Source: Kiritimatiellia bacterium (GTDB lineage Bacteria > Verrucomicrobiota > Kiritimatiellia > SLAD01). Taken from it: a stretch of 26,712 nucleotides of DNA. Where the stretch lies: NCBI GenBank assembly GCA_007125875.1, contig SLCI01000021.1, positions 1 to 26,712 on the forward strand, written 5' to 3'. The translations under genes were made by a program, and so were the position numbers. Position 1 is the stretch's first letter. Every line of letters starts with the position of its first letter. The notes beneath the pieces are model-generated. The model had not been told where the DNA came from. It was given only the letters and a program-made list of their open reading frames with translations, and searched no databases. This document shows positions 1 through 8,573 of this stretch, piece after piece.

Positions 1-1
1 G

Positions 2-70
2 TCCGTCATTCACAAATTCATCGCGAGTTGGCTCAAGGCACGCTCGCCGCAGCCACCCGCTGAAGCTTGA
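2..70 (+). CDS. possible C-terminal end of an upstream gene (partial)
   Basis: The second reading frame is open from the window edge to a TGA at 68-70 and would encode about 22 residues ending in IASWLKARSPQPPAEA. The mix of hydrophobic and basic residues followed by a Pro/Ala-rich tail looks like a natural C-terminus. It lies upstream of trpS on the same strand. A site-2 protease or another membrane protein would fit what I remember of trpS neighbours in related genomes, but 22 residues cannot identify a family. The first frame is also open, to 63, so the assignment is weak. Confidence 0.3.
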   Translation, partial: SVIHKFIASWLKARSPQPPAEA

Positions 71-90
71 ATCCGAAACCCGAAATTGCA

Positions 91-119
91 TTGCCCGTGT
101 GGATCGCTTTCGTTATGCT
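91..119 (+). promoter_or_regulatory. possible sigma-70-type promoter upstream of trpS
   Basis: TTGCCC at 91-96 and TATGCT at 114-119 are separated by 17 bases and lie about 40 bases before the trpS start. Both boxes are imperfect. They are simply the best pair in the only non-coding stretch ahead of the long plus-strand gene block. No attenuator, T-box or other leader structure was recognised between 71 and 160. Confidence 0.3.
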
Positions 120-160
120 CGCGGCTCGTTTTAGTCCCCTTCAATAAGGATTTTGTGAAC

Positions 161-1123
161 ATGCGTATTTTGTCGGGTATACAGCCCACGGGTAAGCCCC
201 ATTTGGGCAACTATTTTGGTATGATGCGGCAGGCCATTGAGCTGCAGCAGCAGGGCGATGCCTATTACTTTATAGCCAATTATCATGCCCTGACGACGAT
301 TTCAGAGGCCGAAACACTCCGTGCCAACACGCAGGATGTGGCATTGGACTTTCTCGCCTGTGGATTGGATCCTGAAAAGACTGCTTTTTATCGCCAAAGC
401 GATGTGCCGCAGGTGACGGAATTGACTTGGATTCTGTCCTGTTTAGCCCCGATGGGGCTGCTGGAGCGTTGCCACTCCTATAAGGATAAAATTGCCCGTG
501 GCTTGGCCGCGTCGCATGGACTGTTTTCGTATCCGGTGTTAATGGCTGCAGATATTTTGGCGGTACAGTCCAATGTGGTGCCGGTCGGACGCGACCAGAA
601 ACAGCACATTGAGGTTACCCGCGATCTCGCCATTAAGTTCAACAACCAATACGGCGAGGTCTTTACCATCCCGGAGCCGTCGATTTTGGAGGCGGGCGCG
701 GTAGTGCCGGGCTTGGACGGGCAAAAGATGTCCAAGTCATACAACAACACCATCGAGATCTTTGGCACCGCGAAGGCGGCCAAGAAGCAAATCATGCGGA
801 TTGTCACCGATAGTAAGCAGGTTGAGGATCCGAAAGATCCTGAAACCTCCACGATTTTTGCGCTCTACAAGCTGCTCGCGTCACCCGCCGACCAGGAGGC
901 GCTAGAGGCACGTTACCGGGCCGGAGGCATGGGATACGGCGATGCCAAGAAGACATTACTCGAAGCCTTCGAGGCGCATTTTGGTCCGTTGCGGGAACGG
1001 CGCGAGGCCTTGGCGAACGATCCGGACTATGTTGAGGATGTGCTGCAATCCGGTGCGGCGCGTGCCCGGAAACTAGCCACGGAAACGCTGGAGCGGGCGC
1101 GACAGGCGGCAGGGTTGGCTTGA
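161..1123 (+). CDS. trpS: tryptophanyl-tRNA synthetase
   Basis: Charges tRNA-Trp with tryptophan in the cytoplasm; a class I aminoacyl-tRNA synthetase. The N-terminus carries the HIGH-equivalent signature PTGKPHLGN at residues 9-17, and the second class I signature KMSKS is at residues 189-193, in a Rossmann-fold protein of 320 residues, a usual length for bacterial TrpRS. The ATG at 161 is preferred over an upstream in-frame ATG at 86. The family begins at the MRILSGIQPTG stretch, and an AATAAGGA ribosome site at 143-150 sits about 10 bases ahead. The stop at 1121-1123 is one base before the scpA ATG, so the two are probably co-transcribed and coupled. Nothing in the protein looks damaged. 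Confidence 0.97.
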   Translation: MRILSGIQPTGKPHLGNYFGMMRQAIELQQQGDAYYFIANYHALTTISEAETLRANTQDVALDFLACGLDPEKTAFYRQSDVPQVTELTWILSCLAPMGLLERCHSYKDKIARGLAASHGLFSYPVLMAADILAVQSNVVPVGRDQKQHIEVTRDLAIKFNNQYGEVFTIPEPSILEAGAVVPGLDGQKMSKSYNNTIEIFGTAKAAKKQIMRIVTDSKQVEDPKDPETSTIFALYKLLASPADQEALEARYRAGGMGYGDAKKTLLEAFEAHFGPLRERREALANDPDYVEDVLQSGAARARKLATETLERARQAAGLA

Positions 1124-1124
1124 T

Positions 1125-1859
1125 ATGACGCAACAAGAAGAATATCGCGTCAAGCTGGACGTATTCGAAGGGCCGCTCGATCTTTTGCTCTACCTGATTC
1201 GACGGGAGGAAGTCGACATTTACGATATCCCCATTGAGCGCATCACGGGTCAGTACATGGCCTATCTAGACTTGATGCGGATGCTCGATCTGAATATCGC
1301 GGGCGAATTTATCGTGATGGCCGCGACTTTGATGATGTTAAAGAGCCGGATGCTGCTGCCTGTCGAAGATCGTCCTGAGGAAGAAGAGGAGGACGAAGGC
1401 GATCCGCGCTGGGATCTCGTCCGCCAGTTGGTCGAATATAAGAAATTCAAGGATGCCGCCTTGCACTTGCAAGGGTTGGAGGAAATGCAGGAAAACATCT
1501 TCATCCGCTCGGATGAAGGCGTTGACTTAGGGACACCGCCGGATGTGGCATTGCAGGATGTCAGTATTTTTGATCTCATTGCCGCGTTTAACGATGCGCT
1601 GAATAAGGTCGAAAAAGAAGAGTTGCGCGAGATTTTTGCGGAACGCTTCACGGTCGGCGAGAAGATCGATGACTTAATGAATCGAATGAGCTCGCAGCCG
1701 CGTCTCTCGCTGACGCAATTGTTTGAGGGCATGACATCGCGTCATGAAGTGGTATGCACTTTTTTGGCCGTATTGGAGTTGATGCGCTTGAAACAAATTC
1801 GCGCCGTGCAAGAAGAATCTTACGGAAGAATTGAGTTGATGCGGGTGGTGGAGGAATAA
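1125..1859 (+). CDS. scpA: segregation and condensation protein A
   Basis: ScpA is the kleisin that bridges the two heads of the SMC ATPase in the bacterial condensin complex, which organises and helps segregate the chromosome. The protein has 244 residues. The N-terminal signature EGPLDLLLYLIRREEVDIYD at residues 15-34 is the typical SMC-neck-binding kleisin region. A Glu-rich acidic linker follows near residues 84-91, and the C-terminal winged helix (residues about 165-244) includes the RLSLTQLFEGMTSRHEVVCT region. It starts one base after the trpS stop, and its TAA overlaps the ATG of scpB by one base, the usual arrangement for partner subunits. SMC itself is not in the window. Confidence 0.96.
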   Translation: MTQQEEYRVKLDVFEGPLDLLLYLIRREEVDIYDIPIERITGQYMAYLDLMRMLDLNIAGEFIVMAATLMMLKSRMLLPVEDRPEEEEEDEGDPRWDLVRQLVEYKKFKDAALHLQGLEEMQENIFIRSDEGVDLGTPPDVALQDVSIFDLIAAFNDALNKVEKEELREIFAERFTVGEKIDDLMNRMSSQPRLSLTQLFEGMTSRHEVVCTFLAVLELMRLKQIRAVQEESYGRIELMRVVEE

Positions 1860-2677
1860 TGAGCGAAGTCGAAAAAATACCCGAACTAAAGCAAATCATT
1901 GGCGCGATGCTCTTCGCCGCACGTGAGCCCGTTTCTATGCACCAGTTACGCCATGTATTTGAACAGACAGCCGAACAATATGGCGGGATCACCAAGGATT
2001 TTGCTTCGGTCACCGATGAGATGATCGTCGATGCCATCAAGCAATTGAATGAGGACTTGTCGCGCAACGCAGTCGGCATTCAAGTCCGCGAAGTTGCCAA
2101 CGGATACCGACTGGTCAATGACCCCAACTGTGGCTTGTGGTTGCGCGTGCTGCTGGAGAAGGGCAAGGCCAATCGACTTTCTCGTCCGGCGCTTGAAACA
2201 TTGGCGATCATCGCGTATCGCCAACCGGTTGTCCGATCAGAGATTGAATCTGTGCGTGGCGTTGCCGTTGATCAAATTATTCGCAATCTGCTTGATCTGC
2301 AATTGATCCGTGTGGTCGGCCGCAGCGACTTGCCGGGCCGGCCTTGGCTTTTCGGTACCACCCAAAAGTTCTTGGAGCATTTTGGCATTCATTCACTCAA
2401 TGATTTGCCGGGTACAGATGAGCTGCGACGCTTAGAGTCTGAGCAAATGAAACGTCAGAATCAGCAGGCCCAGTTAGCCATTGACGAGGCGAGTGACGAC
2501 CCGTCGGCGCAAGAGAAGACTGAATCAGAAGATCCGGAATCTTCCGAAGCGGAAGAGCGAGCATCCGATCAAGAGGAGTGCACTGCCGAGGAGCCCGAGC
2601 AATCGGAAAACAAACAGTTAGGTAGCGATGATGAGTATGTGGAAGAGGAAGACGATGAAAGGGATCGGTCATCATGA
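1859..2677 (+). CDS. scpB: segregation and condensation protein B with a long acidic tail
   Basis: ScpB dimerises and binds the middle of ScpA to complete the SMC-ScpAB condensin. Residues about 8-185 form the two winged-helix domains, including the hallmark SRPALETLAIIAYRQPV at residues 108-124 and the SEIESVRGV segment after it. Typical ScpB proteins are near 190 residues; this one has 272. The extra 75 or so residues (197-272) are very rich in Glu, Asp, Ser and Gln and look disordered. The ATG overlaps the scpA TAA, and the TGA overlaps the pheA ATG (ATGA at 2674-2677), so translation is probably coupled on both sides. The tail is in frame and continuous, so it is not a frameshift artefact visible here. 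Confidence 0.95.
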   Translation: MSEVEKIPELKQIIGAMLFAAREPVSMHQLRHVFEQTAEQYGGITKDFASVTDEMIVDAIKQLNEDLSRNAVGIQVREVANGYRLVNDPNCGLWLRVLLEKGKANRLSRPALETLAIIAYRQPVVRSEIESVRGVAVDQIIRNLLDLQLIRVVGRSDLPGRPWLFGTTQKFLEHFGIHSLNDLPGTDELRRLESEQMKRQNQQAQLAIDEASDDPSAQEKTESEDPESSEAEERASDQEECTAEEPEQSENKQLGSDDEYVEEEDDERDRSS

Positions 2678-3747
2678 GCTTGGATGAGATCAGAAAACAA
2701 ATTGATGAGCTTGATACGCGCTTAGTTCAGCTCTTGAATGAGCGAACCAAGGCCGCGATGGAGATTGGTCGCGTAAAACAAGAGACCGGTCAGGAGATTT
2801 ACGTCCCGTCACGTGAAAAGGCCGTGCTCGATCGTGTTACATCGCTTAATCAAGGCCCCCTGAATGATGATTCGGTGATCGCGATTTATCGGGAAATTAT
2901 GTCAGCCGCACTCGCGTTAGAACATGATCTGAAGATTGCGTATTTGGGGCCGCAAGCGACTTTTACACATCAGGCCGCGCGCAGTCGCTTTGGCGCGAGC
3001 GTTCATTACGAGGCATGTCAGACCATTGCCGATGTTTTTACGGCCGTTCAAAAACGCACCGCTGATTATGGCGTAGTTCCGATCGAAAATTCGACTGAAG
3101 GCGCGGTGACACATACGCTGGACGAGTTCCTTGATACGCCGCTCAAGATTTGTGCAGAGATTTATCTGCCTATTTCGCATCACATGATGGCGGCGGTTCC
3201 CAAAGAGAAAATCAAGAAGCTGTACAGCAACCCGCAAGTATTTGGCCAGTGTCGGCAATGGTTGCATGACAACATGCCCGGCGTGGATTTGGTCGCTGTA
3301 TCAAGCACTGCGCGAGCTGCGGAGATGGCTTCGAATGAGACCGATAGCGGTGCGCTCGCGAGTGATCTGGCGGCAGAGCTCTATGGCTTAACCGTGTTAA
3401 ACCGCGATATCCAGGACTTGGGTGGAAATACCACACGCTTTCTGGTGGTCGGAAAATCCTACAGTGAGCCGACTGGAACCGATAAGACCTCGCTCTGTTT
3501 TGGTGTGCGACACGAAGCGGGTGCGCTCTGTGCGGCGTTAGATGTCTTGCGAAAGCACGAGTTGAATATGACCAAGATCGAGTCGCGCCCCAGCAAGACG
3601 CGACAATGGGAATACTTCTTCTTTGTCGACGTAGCAGGACATGCGGCCGATTCCAAGGTGAAGGAAGCATTGGCTGCTTTGCGTGACCATTGCCCTGTAT
3701 TGACTGTTTTGGGCGCTTATCCGCGCGCCCGCGGGGTGGAGGGGTAG
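2674..3747 (+). CDS. pheA: bifunctional chorismate mutase / prephenate dehydratase (P-protein)
   Basis: Converts chorismate to prephenate and then to phenylpyruvate, the committed steps to phenylalanine, in the cytosol. Domains in order: an AroQ-type chorismate mutase helix bundle (residues 1-85, starting SLDEIRKQIDELDTRLVQLL); a prephenate dehydratase domain (about 86-262) with the TTRF catalytic motif at 253-256; and a C-terminal ACT domain (about 271-345) with the KIESRP motif at 301-306 that binds phenylalanine in this family. Feedback inhibition by phenylalanine is therefore likely. The 357-residue length matches the fused P-protein. It overlaps scpB by four bases and ends three bases before hisC. 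Confidence 0.97.
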   Translation: MSLDEIRKQIDELDTRLVQLLNERTKAAMEIGRVKQETGQEIYVPSREKAVLDRVTSLNQGPLNDDSVIAIYREIMSAALALEHDLKIAYLGPQATFTHQAARSRFGASVHYEACQTIADVFTAVQKRTADYGVVPIENSTEGAVTHTLDEFLDTPLKICAEIYLPISHHMMAAVPKEKIKKLYSNPQVFGQCRQWLHDNMPGVDLVAVSSTARAAEMASNETDSGALASDLAAELYGLTVLNRDIQDLGGNTTRFLVVGKSYSEPTGTDKTSLCFGVRHEAGALCAALDVLRKHELNMTKIESRPSKTRQWEYFFFVDVAGHAADSKVKEALAALRDHCPVLTVLGAYPRARGVEG

Positions 3748-3750
3748 ATT

Positions 3751-4851
3751 ATGCCGATCGCACCAAATGTTTGGATGCCCGAGCTGCCAAAATATGAGCC
3801 GGGACGCCCTTTGGAAGAAGTCGCGCGCGAGTTGGGCTTGGACGATATAGGCGATATCGTCAAGTTAGCCTCCAACGAAAACTCGCTCGGTCCGTCGCCG
3901 CTGGCCATTGCTGCCATGCAAGAAACAGCTGGGCGTATGCATCTCTATCCGGATGGTGGTGGATTTTATTTAACTCAGGCATTAGCCGAGCGGTTTGATG
4001 TCGACCCAAATCAAGTGTTGCTGGGGAATGGCAGCAACGAGTTGATTGAGTTGCTGGGACATGTTTATCTCGCGCCAGAGCAGGAAATCGTGATGTCTCA
4101 ACGGGCCTTCGTGATTTATCACTTGGTGGCCAAGCTCTTTAATGCCAAGACGATCATGGTGCCGATGAACGGGTTTACGCATGATTTAGATGCGATGCGT
4201 GCTGCGATTACGCCCAACACGCGCTTGGTCTTTGTTGCGAATCCGAATAATCCCACCGGTACACGGGTTGATAATGTTGCGCTGGATGATTTTATTCTTT
4301 CTATGCCCGATCATGTCATCACGGTAATTGACGAAGCCTATGTCGAGTTACTGCCGCCAGAGGAGCAGCCGGATGTGTTTGCGCATGTGCGGGCTGGTCG
4401 ACCGGTGATACTTTTGCGCACGTTTTCGAAAGGATATGGTTTGGCTGGCTTGCGGCTAGGTTACGCCATTGGGGCCACGGATTGCATTGAGTTGATGAAT
4501 CGGGCGCGCCAACCATTCAATGTCAACTACATGGCACAGGCTGCTGCCCTGGCTGCATTGCAGGACGATGCGCACTTGCAGGCTACCCGAGATATGGTGT
4601 TGCAAGGGTTGGGGCAGTTGACGCAGGCCTTGGATCGTATGGGCATCGCTTATGAACCATCATGTGCGAATTTCCTGCTCGTCAATGTGGGCGATGGCCG
4701 AACATGTTTTCAGGCACTTCAGAAAAGGCATGTAATCGTTCGACCAATGGATGGCTATGGATTGCCTGAATATATTCGCGTCACCGTTGGCACACCGTCG
4801 GAAAACCGTCGTTTCATCGAGGCGATGGCTGAAGTATTGAACCCCGCATGA
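3751..4851 (+). CDS. hisC: HisC-type PLP aminotransferase (histidinol-phosphate / aromatic)
   Basis: A class I/II PLP-dependent aminotransferase of the HisC subfamily, 366 residues. Visible signatures: SNEN at 41-44, NPNNPTG at 164-170, DEAY at 194-197 with the cofactor-binding Asp, the Schiff-base lysine K227 in RTFSKGYG, and R235 nearby. HisC enzymes transfer an amino group to imidazole-acetol phosphate in histidine synthesis, and many also act on phenylpyruvate and hydroxyphenylpyruvate. Its position between pheA and tyrA strongly suggests that it performs the final transamination to phenylalanine and tyrosine here, perhaps as well as serving histidine synthesis. One base separates its TGA from the tyrA ATG at 4853. 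The physiological substrate cannot be decided from sequence alone. Confidence 0.93.
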   Translation: MPIAPNVWMPELPKYEPGRPLEEVARELGLDDIGDIVKLASNENSLGPSPLAIAAMQETAGRMHLYPDGGGFYLTQALAERFDVDPNQVLLGNGSNELIELLGHVYLAPEQEIVMSQRAFVIYHLVAKLFNAKTIMVPMNGFTHDLDAMRAAITPNTRLVFVANPNNPTGTRVDNVALDDFILSMPDHVITVIDEAYVELLPPEEQPDVFAHVRAGRPVILLRTFSKGYGLAGLRLGYAIGATDCIELMNRARQPFNVNYMAQAAALAALQDDAHLQATRDMVLQGLGQLTQALDRMGIAYEPSCANFLLVNVGDGRTCFQALQKRHVIVRPMDGYGLPEYIRVTVGTPSENRRFIEAMAEVLNPA

Positions 4852-4852
4852 G

Positions 4853-5728
4853 ATGACCATGCAGCATATTGCCATAATGGGATTAGGTTTGATGGGCGGC
4901 TCGTTGGGGCTGGCGCTTAAGCAGCGTGGGTTCGAAGGGCGTATCAGTGTTTTTGCTCGTCGCCAAACCACGCGTGATATTGCGTTAAAGATGGGACTAT
5001 GCGATGCGGCATTTGATGATCCCATTGAAGCCGTGCGGGATGCTGATCTGATTATTTACTGTACGCCGATTTTAACTATCCCCGCATTGGTGGAGGCATC
5101 GAAGGCAGGACTAAAAGCCGGCGCCGTTCTTACGGATGTGGGTAGCACGAAGGCAGAGCTGGCTGAACAAATTGAGCCCATATTGGCGGGTTCGGGTGCC
5201 ACTTTCGTGGGTAGTCATCCCGTCGCAGGTTCCGAGCAAACGGGTGTAGAGGCTGCGCGGCCGGATTTGTATGAGGACGCACTCGTTGTTGTCACGCCAC
5301 ATGATGCCGAAAAGGAAGCTTCGGCCATGGAGCAGGTGGTGCAATTTTGGTCAGGACTCGGAGCCATTGTAGAAGTTATTTCGGCTTCTAAACACGATCG
5401 ACTGATGGCACGTACAAGCCATTTACCCCACTTGGTTGCCTCCTTGCTCGCCGTAACCGCTGGTCGCGATGACGTGGACGGAGTAGGGCCTTATTGTGGT
5501 ACCGGTTTTCGTGATACTAGTCGAGTTGCGGGTGGATCACCGGATGTATGGCATGATATCGTCAGTACGAATGCGCAAGCGATTCAGGTCGAGTTGGCGG
5601 CATATCGCGAACAATTGGATCAGTTGATCCACTGGTGCGAAACGAATGATTTCGATCGTATAAAAGAATTTTTGGCTCAAGGGCGGGAGTGCCGTCGCGC
5701 CTTGATGGAGAGGAGTCCGGCAGAATGA
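4853..5728 (+). CDS. tyrA: prephenate dehydrogenase
   Basis: Oxidatively decarboxylates prephenate to 4-hydroxyphenylpyruvate, the tyrosine branch from chorismate. The 291-residue protein opens with a Rossmann dinucleotide motif, GLGLMGGSLG, at about residues 10-19. A conserved SHPVAGSEQTG segment near residues 121-131 and DTSRVAGGSPDVWHDI in the C-terminal helical domain are typical of the TyrA family. No chorismate mutase or ACT domain is fused; mutase activity comes from the upstream pheA product. The start could be the ATG at 4853 or the one at 4859, since both precede the Rossmann strand. The TGA overlaps the aroA ATG (ATGA at 5725-5728). Confidence 0.95.
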   Translation: MTMQHIAIMGLGLMGGSLGLALKQRGFEGRISVFARRQTTRDIALKMGLCDAAFDDPIEAVRDADLIIYCTPILTIPALVEASKAGLKAGAVLTDVGSTKAELAEQIEPILAGSGATFVGSHPVAGSEQTGVEAARPDLYEDALVVVTPHDAEKEASAMEQVVQFWSGLGAIVEVISASKHDRLMARTSHLPHLVASLLAVTAGRDDVDGVGPYCGTGFRDTSRVAGGSPDVWHDIVSTNAQAIQVELAAYREQLDQLIHWCETNDFDRIKEFLAQGRECRRALMERSPAE

Positions 5729-7068
5729 CGAAAATGATTGCAGGTTATGCGTCCGATACCGCAACCGTACATCCGTGCGGCAAGATTGCGGGGACCTTGG
5801 AGGTGCCGGGTGACAAAAGCATCTCGCATCGTGTGGCGATGCTTTCTGCAATCTCATCGGGTATCTCCCGTATACATGGATTTCTGAATAGCGCGGATTG
5901 TTTAGGTACGCTCAAAGCCATGGAAGCCTTGGGAGCCACCTCACATCGTTCCCGGGACCGGGATGTGATCGTTCATGGCACAGCTGGGAAACTGCTTGAA
6001 CCGGCTGGCGCATTGGATATGGGCAATTCCGGCACAGGTATTCGCCTGTTGAGCGGGCTCCTGTCTGGTTTCGGAGTGAATGTGACTTTGACCGGCGATG
6101 AATCGCTTTGCTCAAGACCGATGCGACGGATCGAGGGGCCGCTCAGCCAAATGGGCGCTCGCATCCAGCTAACTGGAGAAAAGGGTACCGCACCGATACA
6201 GATTCAGGGCGGTCAGCTAAAAGCGATTGAGTACGATGTGCCCGTGGCATCGGCGCAAGTCAAGTCGGCCATTATGTTGGCGGCTTTATTCGCCGAGGGC
6301 ACGACACGGATCACCGAACCCGCACCAACGCGGGATCATACTGAGCAGATCTTTTCTACCCTCGAGTTGCCCATCCGGGTTGATGGACTATCCATCGAGA
6401 TTGACGGTTTCGGGGCCGCTGGTCCCAAGTTGCATGCCCGTGAGTGGCATATCCCAGGCGATATTTCGTCAGCAGCGTTTTGGTTAATTGCAGCTGCGGC
6501 GAATCGGCGCAGTTCTGTAACGCTTAAAAATGTTGGACTAAACCCGCGCCGCATCGCTGTTCTCGATGTCTTACAGCGCATGGGCGCACGCATTAAGGTG
6601 TCTCCGATAAAACAGTCGAGTGGCCGCGGCGAGCCGGTTGGCGATATACGTGTATCGGGGACCAAGTTAACGGGAACGGTGATCGGCGGTGAAGAAATAC
6701 CGAATCTGATCGATGAAATACCGATCTTGGCGGTCGCAGGCGCATTGGCCGATGGTGAAACCGTTATCAAAGACGCGCGCGAGTTACGCGTGAAGGAGTC
6801 AGACCGCATCGCAACCATGTGTGCCAATTTGGCGACAATGGGTGTCGAGGTGGATGAAATGGAAGATGGTATGCGTATCGGTGGCGGTGCGAGAATCCGC
6901 TCGGGCGGTACAGTCGATAGCTTTGGCGATCATCGCATTGCAATGTCGATGGCGGTGCTGGCACTCTTTAGTGATGCGCCGTTAACTATTCGCCGTGTAC
7001 AGTGCATAGAAACGTCTTATCCAGGATTTTGGAATCATCTAAAACGATTGGGAGGCCATGTCGAATAA
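5725..7068 (+). CDS. aroA: 3-phosphoshikimate 1-carboxyvinyltransferase (EPSP synthase)
   Basis: Joins phosphoenolpyruvate to shikimate 3-phosphate, the step before chorismate in the shikimate pathway. Visible motifs: GDKSISHR with K31, GNSGTGIRLL for PEP/shikimate binding, SRPM at 130-133, RVKESDRI, and DSFGDHRIAM at about 398-407. Length is 447 residues, normal for the family. The open frame continues upstream to 5689, but I chose the ATG at 5725: it overlaps the tyrA stop, and an AGGAG at 5711-5715 lies nine bases ahead. The C-terminus overlaps cmk by 11 bases. The GNSGTG form of the PEP loop is closer to Firmicute-type sequences than to the enterobacterial GNAGTA form; no statement about inhibitor sensitivity is justified. 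Confidence 0.96.
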   Translation: MTKMIAGYASDTATVHPCGKIAGTLEVPGDKSISHRVAMLSAISSGISRIHGFLNSADCLGTLKAMEALGATSHRSRDRDVIVHGTAGKLLEPAGALDMGNSGTGIRLLSGLLSGFGVNVTLTGDESLCSRPMRRIEGPLSQMGARIQLTGEKGTAPIQIQGGQLKAIEYDVPVASAQVKSAIMLAALFAEGTTRITEPAPTRDHTEQIFSTLELPIRVDGLSIEIDGFGAAGPKLHAREWHIPGDISSAAFWLIAAAANRRSSVTLKNVGLNPRRIAVLDVLQRMGARIKVSPIKQSSGRGEPVGDIRVSGTKLTGTVIGGEEIPNLIDEIPILAVAGALADGETVIKDARELRVKESDRIATMCANLATMGVEVDEMEDGMRIGGGARIRSGGTVDSFGDHRIAMSMAVLALFSDAPLTIRRVQCIETSYPGFWNHLKRLGGHVE

Positions 7069-7738
7069 GCAGGAAAGTTTTATTGTAGCGATTGATGGAC
7101 CATCCGCGTCAGGCAAGTCAACCGTCTCACGCGAAGCGGCGCGCAAGCTGAAGGTCAACTATGTCGATTCCGGTGCCATGTACCGAGGGATGACATGGAA
7201 AGCGGTGCGCGATGGTGTAGACGTGAAGGATGCAATCGCCGTCATTGAGTTGATGAATCGAACGCGCTGGGAGTTCTTCATCGAAGACCTCGTGCTTAAA
7301 TTTACCATTGATGGTGAAGATCCGACCGATCATTTACGATCTGAACCAGTTCGTGAACGGGTCGCCAATATTGCGGTCATACCGGAAGTGCGCGTCTTTA
7401 TGGTTTCTCGCTTACGTGAAACAGCGGATTTCGGTGCATTGGTCATGGAAGGACGGGATATTGGCTCGGTGGTATTTCCGGATGCCGAATTCAAATACTA
7501 TCTGGATGCAGATCCAGAAGAGCGTGCGCGCCGTCGCCATAAAGAGCTATTGGAGACGGAAGGGAAGGGCGACGTGGAGCAGGTACTTTCTTCGCTGACC
7601 CGACGCGACAAGATCGATAGTACCAGAAAAACTGCGCCGCTTCAGATCCCGCTGGGAGCAAAAGTAATCAATACCACAGGTATGTCTATTGATGAGGTGG
7701 TTGACTTTATCGTGGATGAAGTCAATGCAACGCGTTGA
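7058..7738 (+). CDS. cmk: cytidylate kinase
   Basis: Phosphorylates CMP and dCMP with ATP in pyrimidine nucleotide recycling. The 226-residue protein has the P-loop GPSASGKST at residues 14-22, the nucleoside-binding DSGAMYRG just after it, the MEGRDIGSVVFPDA core segment and a lid region with RRDKIDSTRKTAPL. The ATG at 7058 lies inside the end of aroA, with GGAGG at 7051-7055 as its ribosome site. The aroA-cmk pairing is widespread in bacteria and is often followed by rpsA. Here a PlsC-type acyltransferase follows instead. Confidence 0.96.
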   Translation: MSNKQESFIVAIDGPSASGKSTVSREAARKLKVNYVDSGAMYRGMTWKAVRDGVDVKDAIAVIELMNRTRWEFFIEDLVLKFTIDGEDPTDHLRSEPVRERVANIAVIPEVRVFMVSRLRETADFGALVMEGRDIGSVVFPDAEFKYYLDADPEERARRRHKELLETEGKGDVEQVLSSLTRRDKIDSTRKTAPLQIPLGAKVINTTGMSIDEVVDFIVDEVNATR

Positions 7739-7749
7739 GTAAGCGAATC

Positions 7750-8418
7750 ATGTCTGAGGAGCCCAAAGCACTAGCCAAGCGCGAAAAAGGACATCCGCTC
7801 TACTGGTCTGTCCGCGCCGTAACATGGCTCTTCTTTAAGCTCTATGTACGACTCGAATCCTACGGTAGTGAGCATGTCCCCCGAACCGGCGGTTGCATTT
7901 TGACTCCCAATCACGCCAGCTTTCTGGATCCCCCGATTGTTGGCTGCGGATTACCCCATCGGGTGGTGCATTTCATGGCGCGGGACAGTTTGTTTAAAGC
8001 TCCTGTGTTGGGCTGGTGGTACCGCAAAATCGGGACCATCTCGATTGATCGGACGAAGGGCGATCTGGCTGCTTTGCGAAGCGCTATTTCCGGTCTGCGC
8101 AGCGGTAAGGTTGTTTGTCTCTTTCCCGAAGGTACCCGAACCTTGGATGGTGAATTACAGGAGCCCAAAGGTGGTGTAGGTTTCTTGATCGCCAAGGCGA
8201 ATGTACCCGTTGTGCCAGTTTATTTGGATGGCACATTTGCGTGCTGGCCAAAAGGTAGCAAGTGGATCAAGCCGCTTAAAGTGCGCGTCTTCTATGGTCC
8301 GGCTATTCAGCCGCAAGAATTTGGTCTGGAAGACAAAGGCAAACCGGATTACGACCGTATTGTCGCCTTGGTGATGGAACGTATCGCCGCGCTGAAGCAA
8401 CAGGCGAGCAAAGATTAA
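7750..8418 (+). CDS. plsC: 1-acyl-sn-glycerol-3-phosphate acyltransferase (PlsC/LPLAT family)
   Basis: Acylates lysophosphatidic acid to phosphatidic acid at the inner membrane in phospholipid synthesis. The family motif HX4D is present as NHASFLD at residues 54-60, and the substrate-binding FPEGTRT at about 125-131, followed by VPVVPVYLDGT. A hydrophobic, aromatic segment near residues 16-32 probably associates with the membrane. With an ATG start at 7750 the protein has 222 residues. A TTG at 7735 overlapping the cmk stop would add five residues and is a real alternative, since neither start has a strong ribosome site. It is the last gene of the plus-strand block, and a structured repeat region begins two bases after its stop. 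Confidence 0.92.
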   Translation: MSEEPKALAKREKGHPLYWSVRAVTWLFFKLYVRLESYGSEHVPRTGGCILTPNHASFLDPPIVGCGLPHRVVHFMARDSLFKAPVLGWWYRKIGTISIDRTKGDLAALRSAISGLRSGKVVCLFPEGTRTLDGELQEPKGGVGFLIAKANVPVVPVYLDGTFACWPKGSKWIKPLKVRVFYGPAIQPQEFGLEDKGKPDYDRIVALVMERIAALKQQASKD

Positions 8419-8420
8419 GA

Positions 8421-8540
8421 CCAGTTGCTATAGCTTTTCGGATATTCTCAAGGCAACACGGAGATTGCCTCTCCGGTCCACGCTAAGCAGAACCAATTAC
8501 TGCAGTAGCACGCTGGAGGGACGACCTCCGTGTCGTCCTC
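8421..8540 (+). repeat. structured intergenic element, copy 1
   Basis: A ~120-nt unit beginning CCAGTTGCTATA and ending in a GGACGAC / GTCGTCC hairpin (8519-8525 and 8532-8538, loop CTCCGT). An upstream segment can fold as AGGCAA (8451-8456) with TTGCCT (8465-8470) or, exclusively, as CGGAGA (8459-8464) with TCTCCG (8470-8475). Copy 2 at 8577-8697 matches it with roughly 20 differences by eye, and differences in the stems tend to keep pairing. The orientation given is arbitrary. It has no convincing coding capacity and could also end transcription from plsC. Confidence 0.8.
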
Positions 8541-8573
8541 TTATTGCGGCGAAACCTTTCTTTCTACCAAATA

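Noticed and set aside
478..852. 124-residue minus-strand open frame inside trpS
   Set aside because: It is fully antisense to the conserved TrpRS core, has no ribosome site and no recognisable motif.
3212..3670. 152-residue minus-strand open frame inside pheA
   Set aside because: Antisense to the dehydratase and ACT domains; Arg/His/Pro-rich composition typical of a shadow frame.
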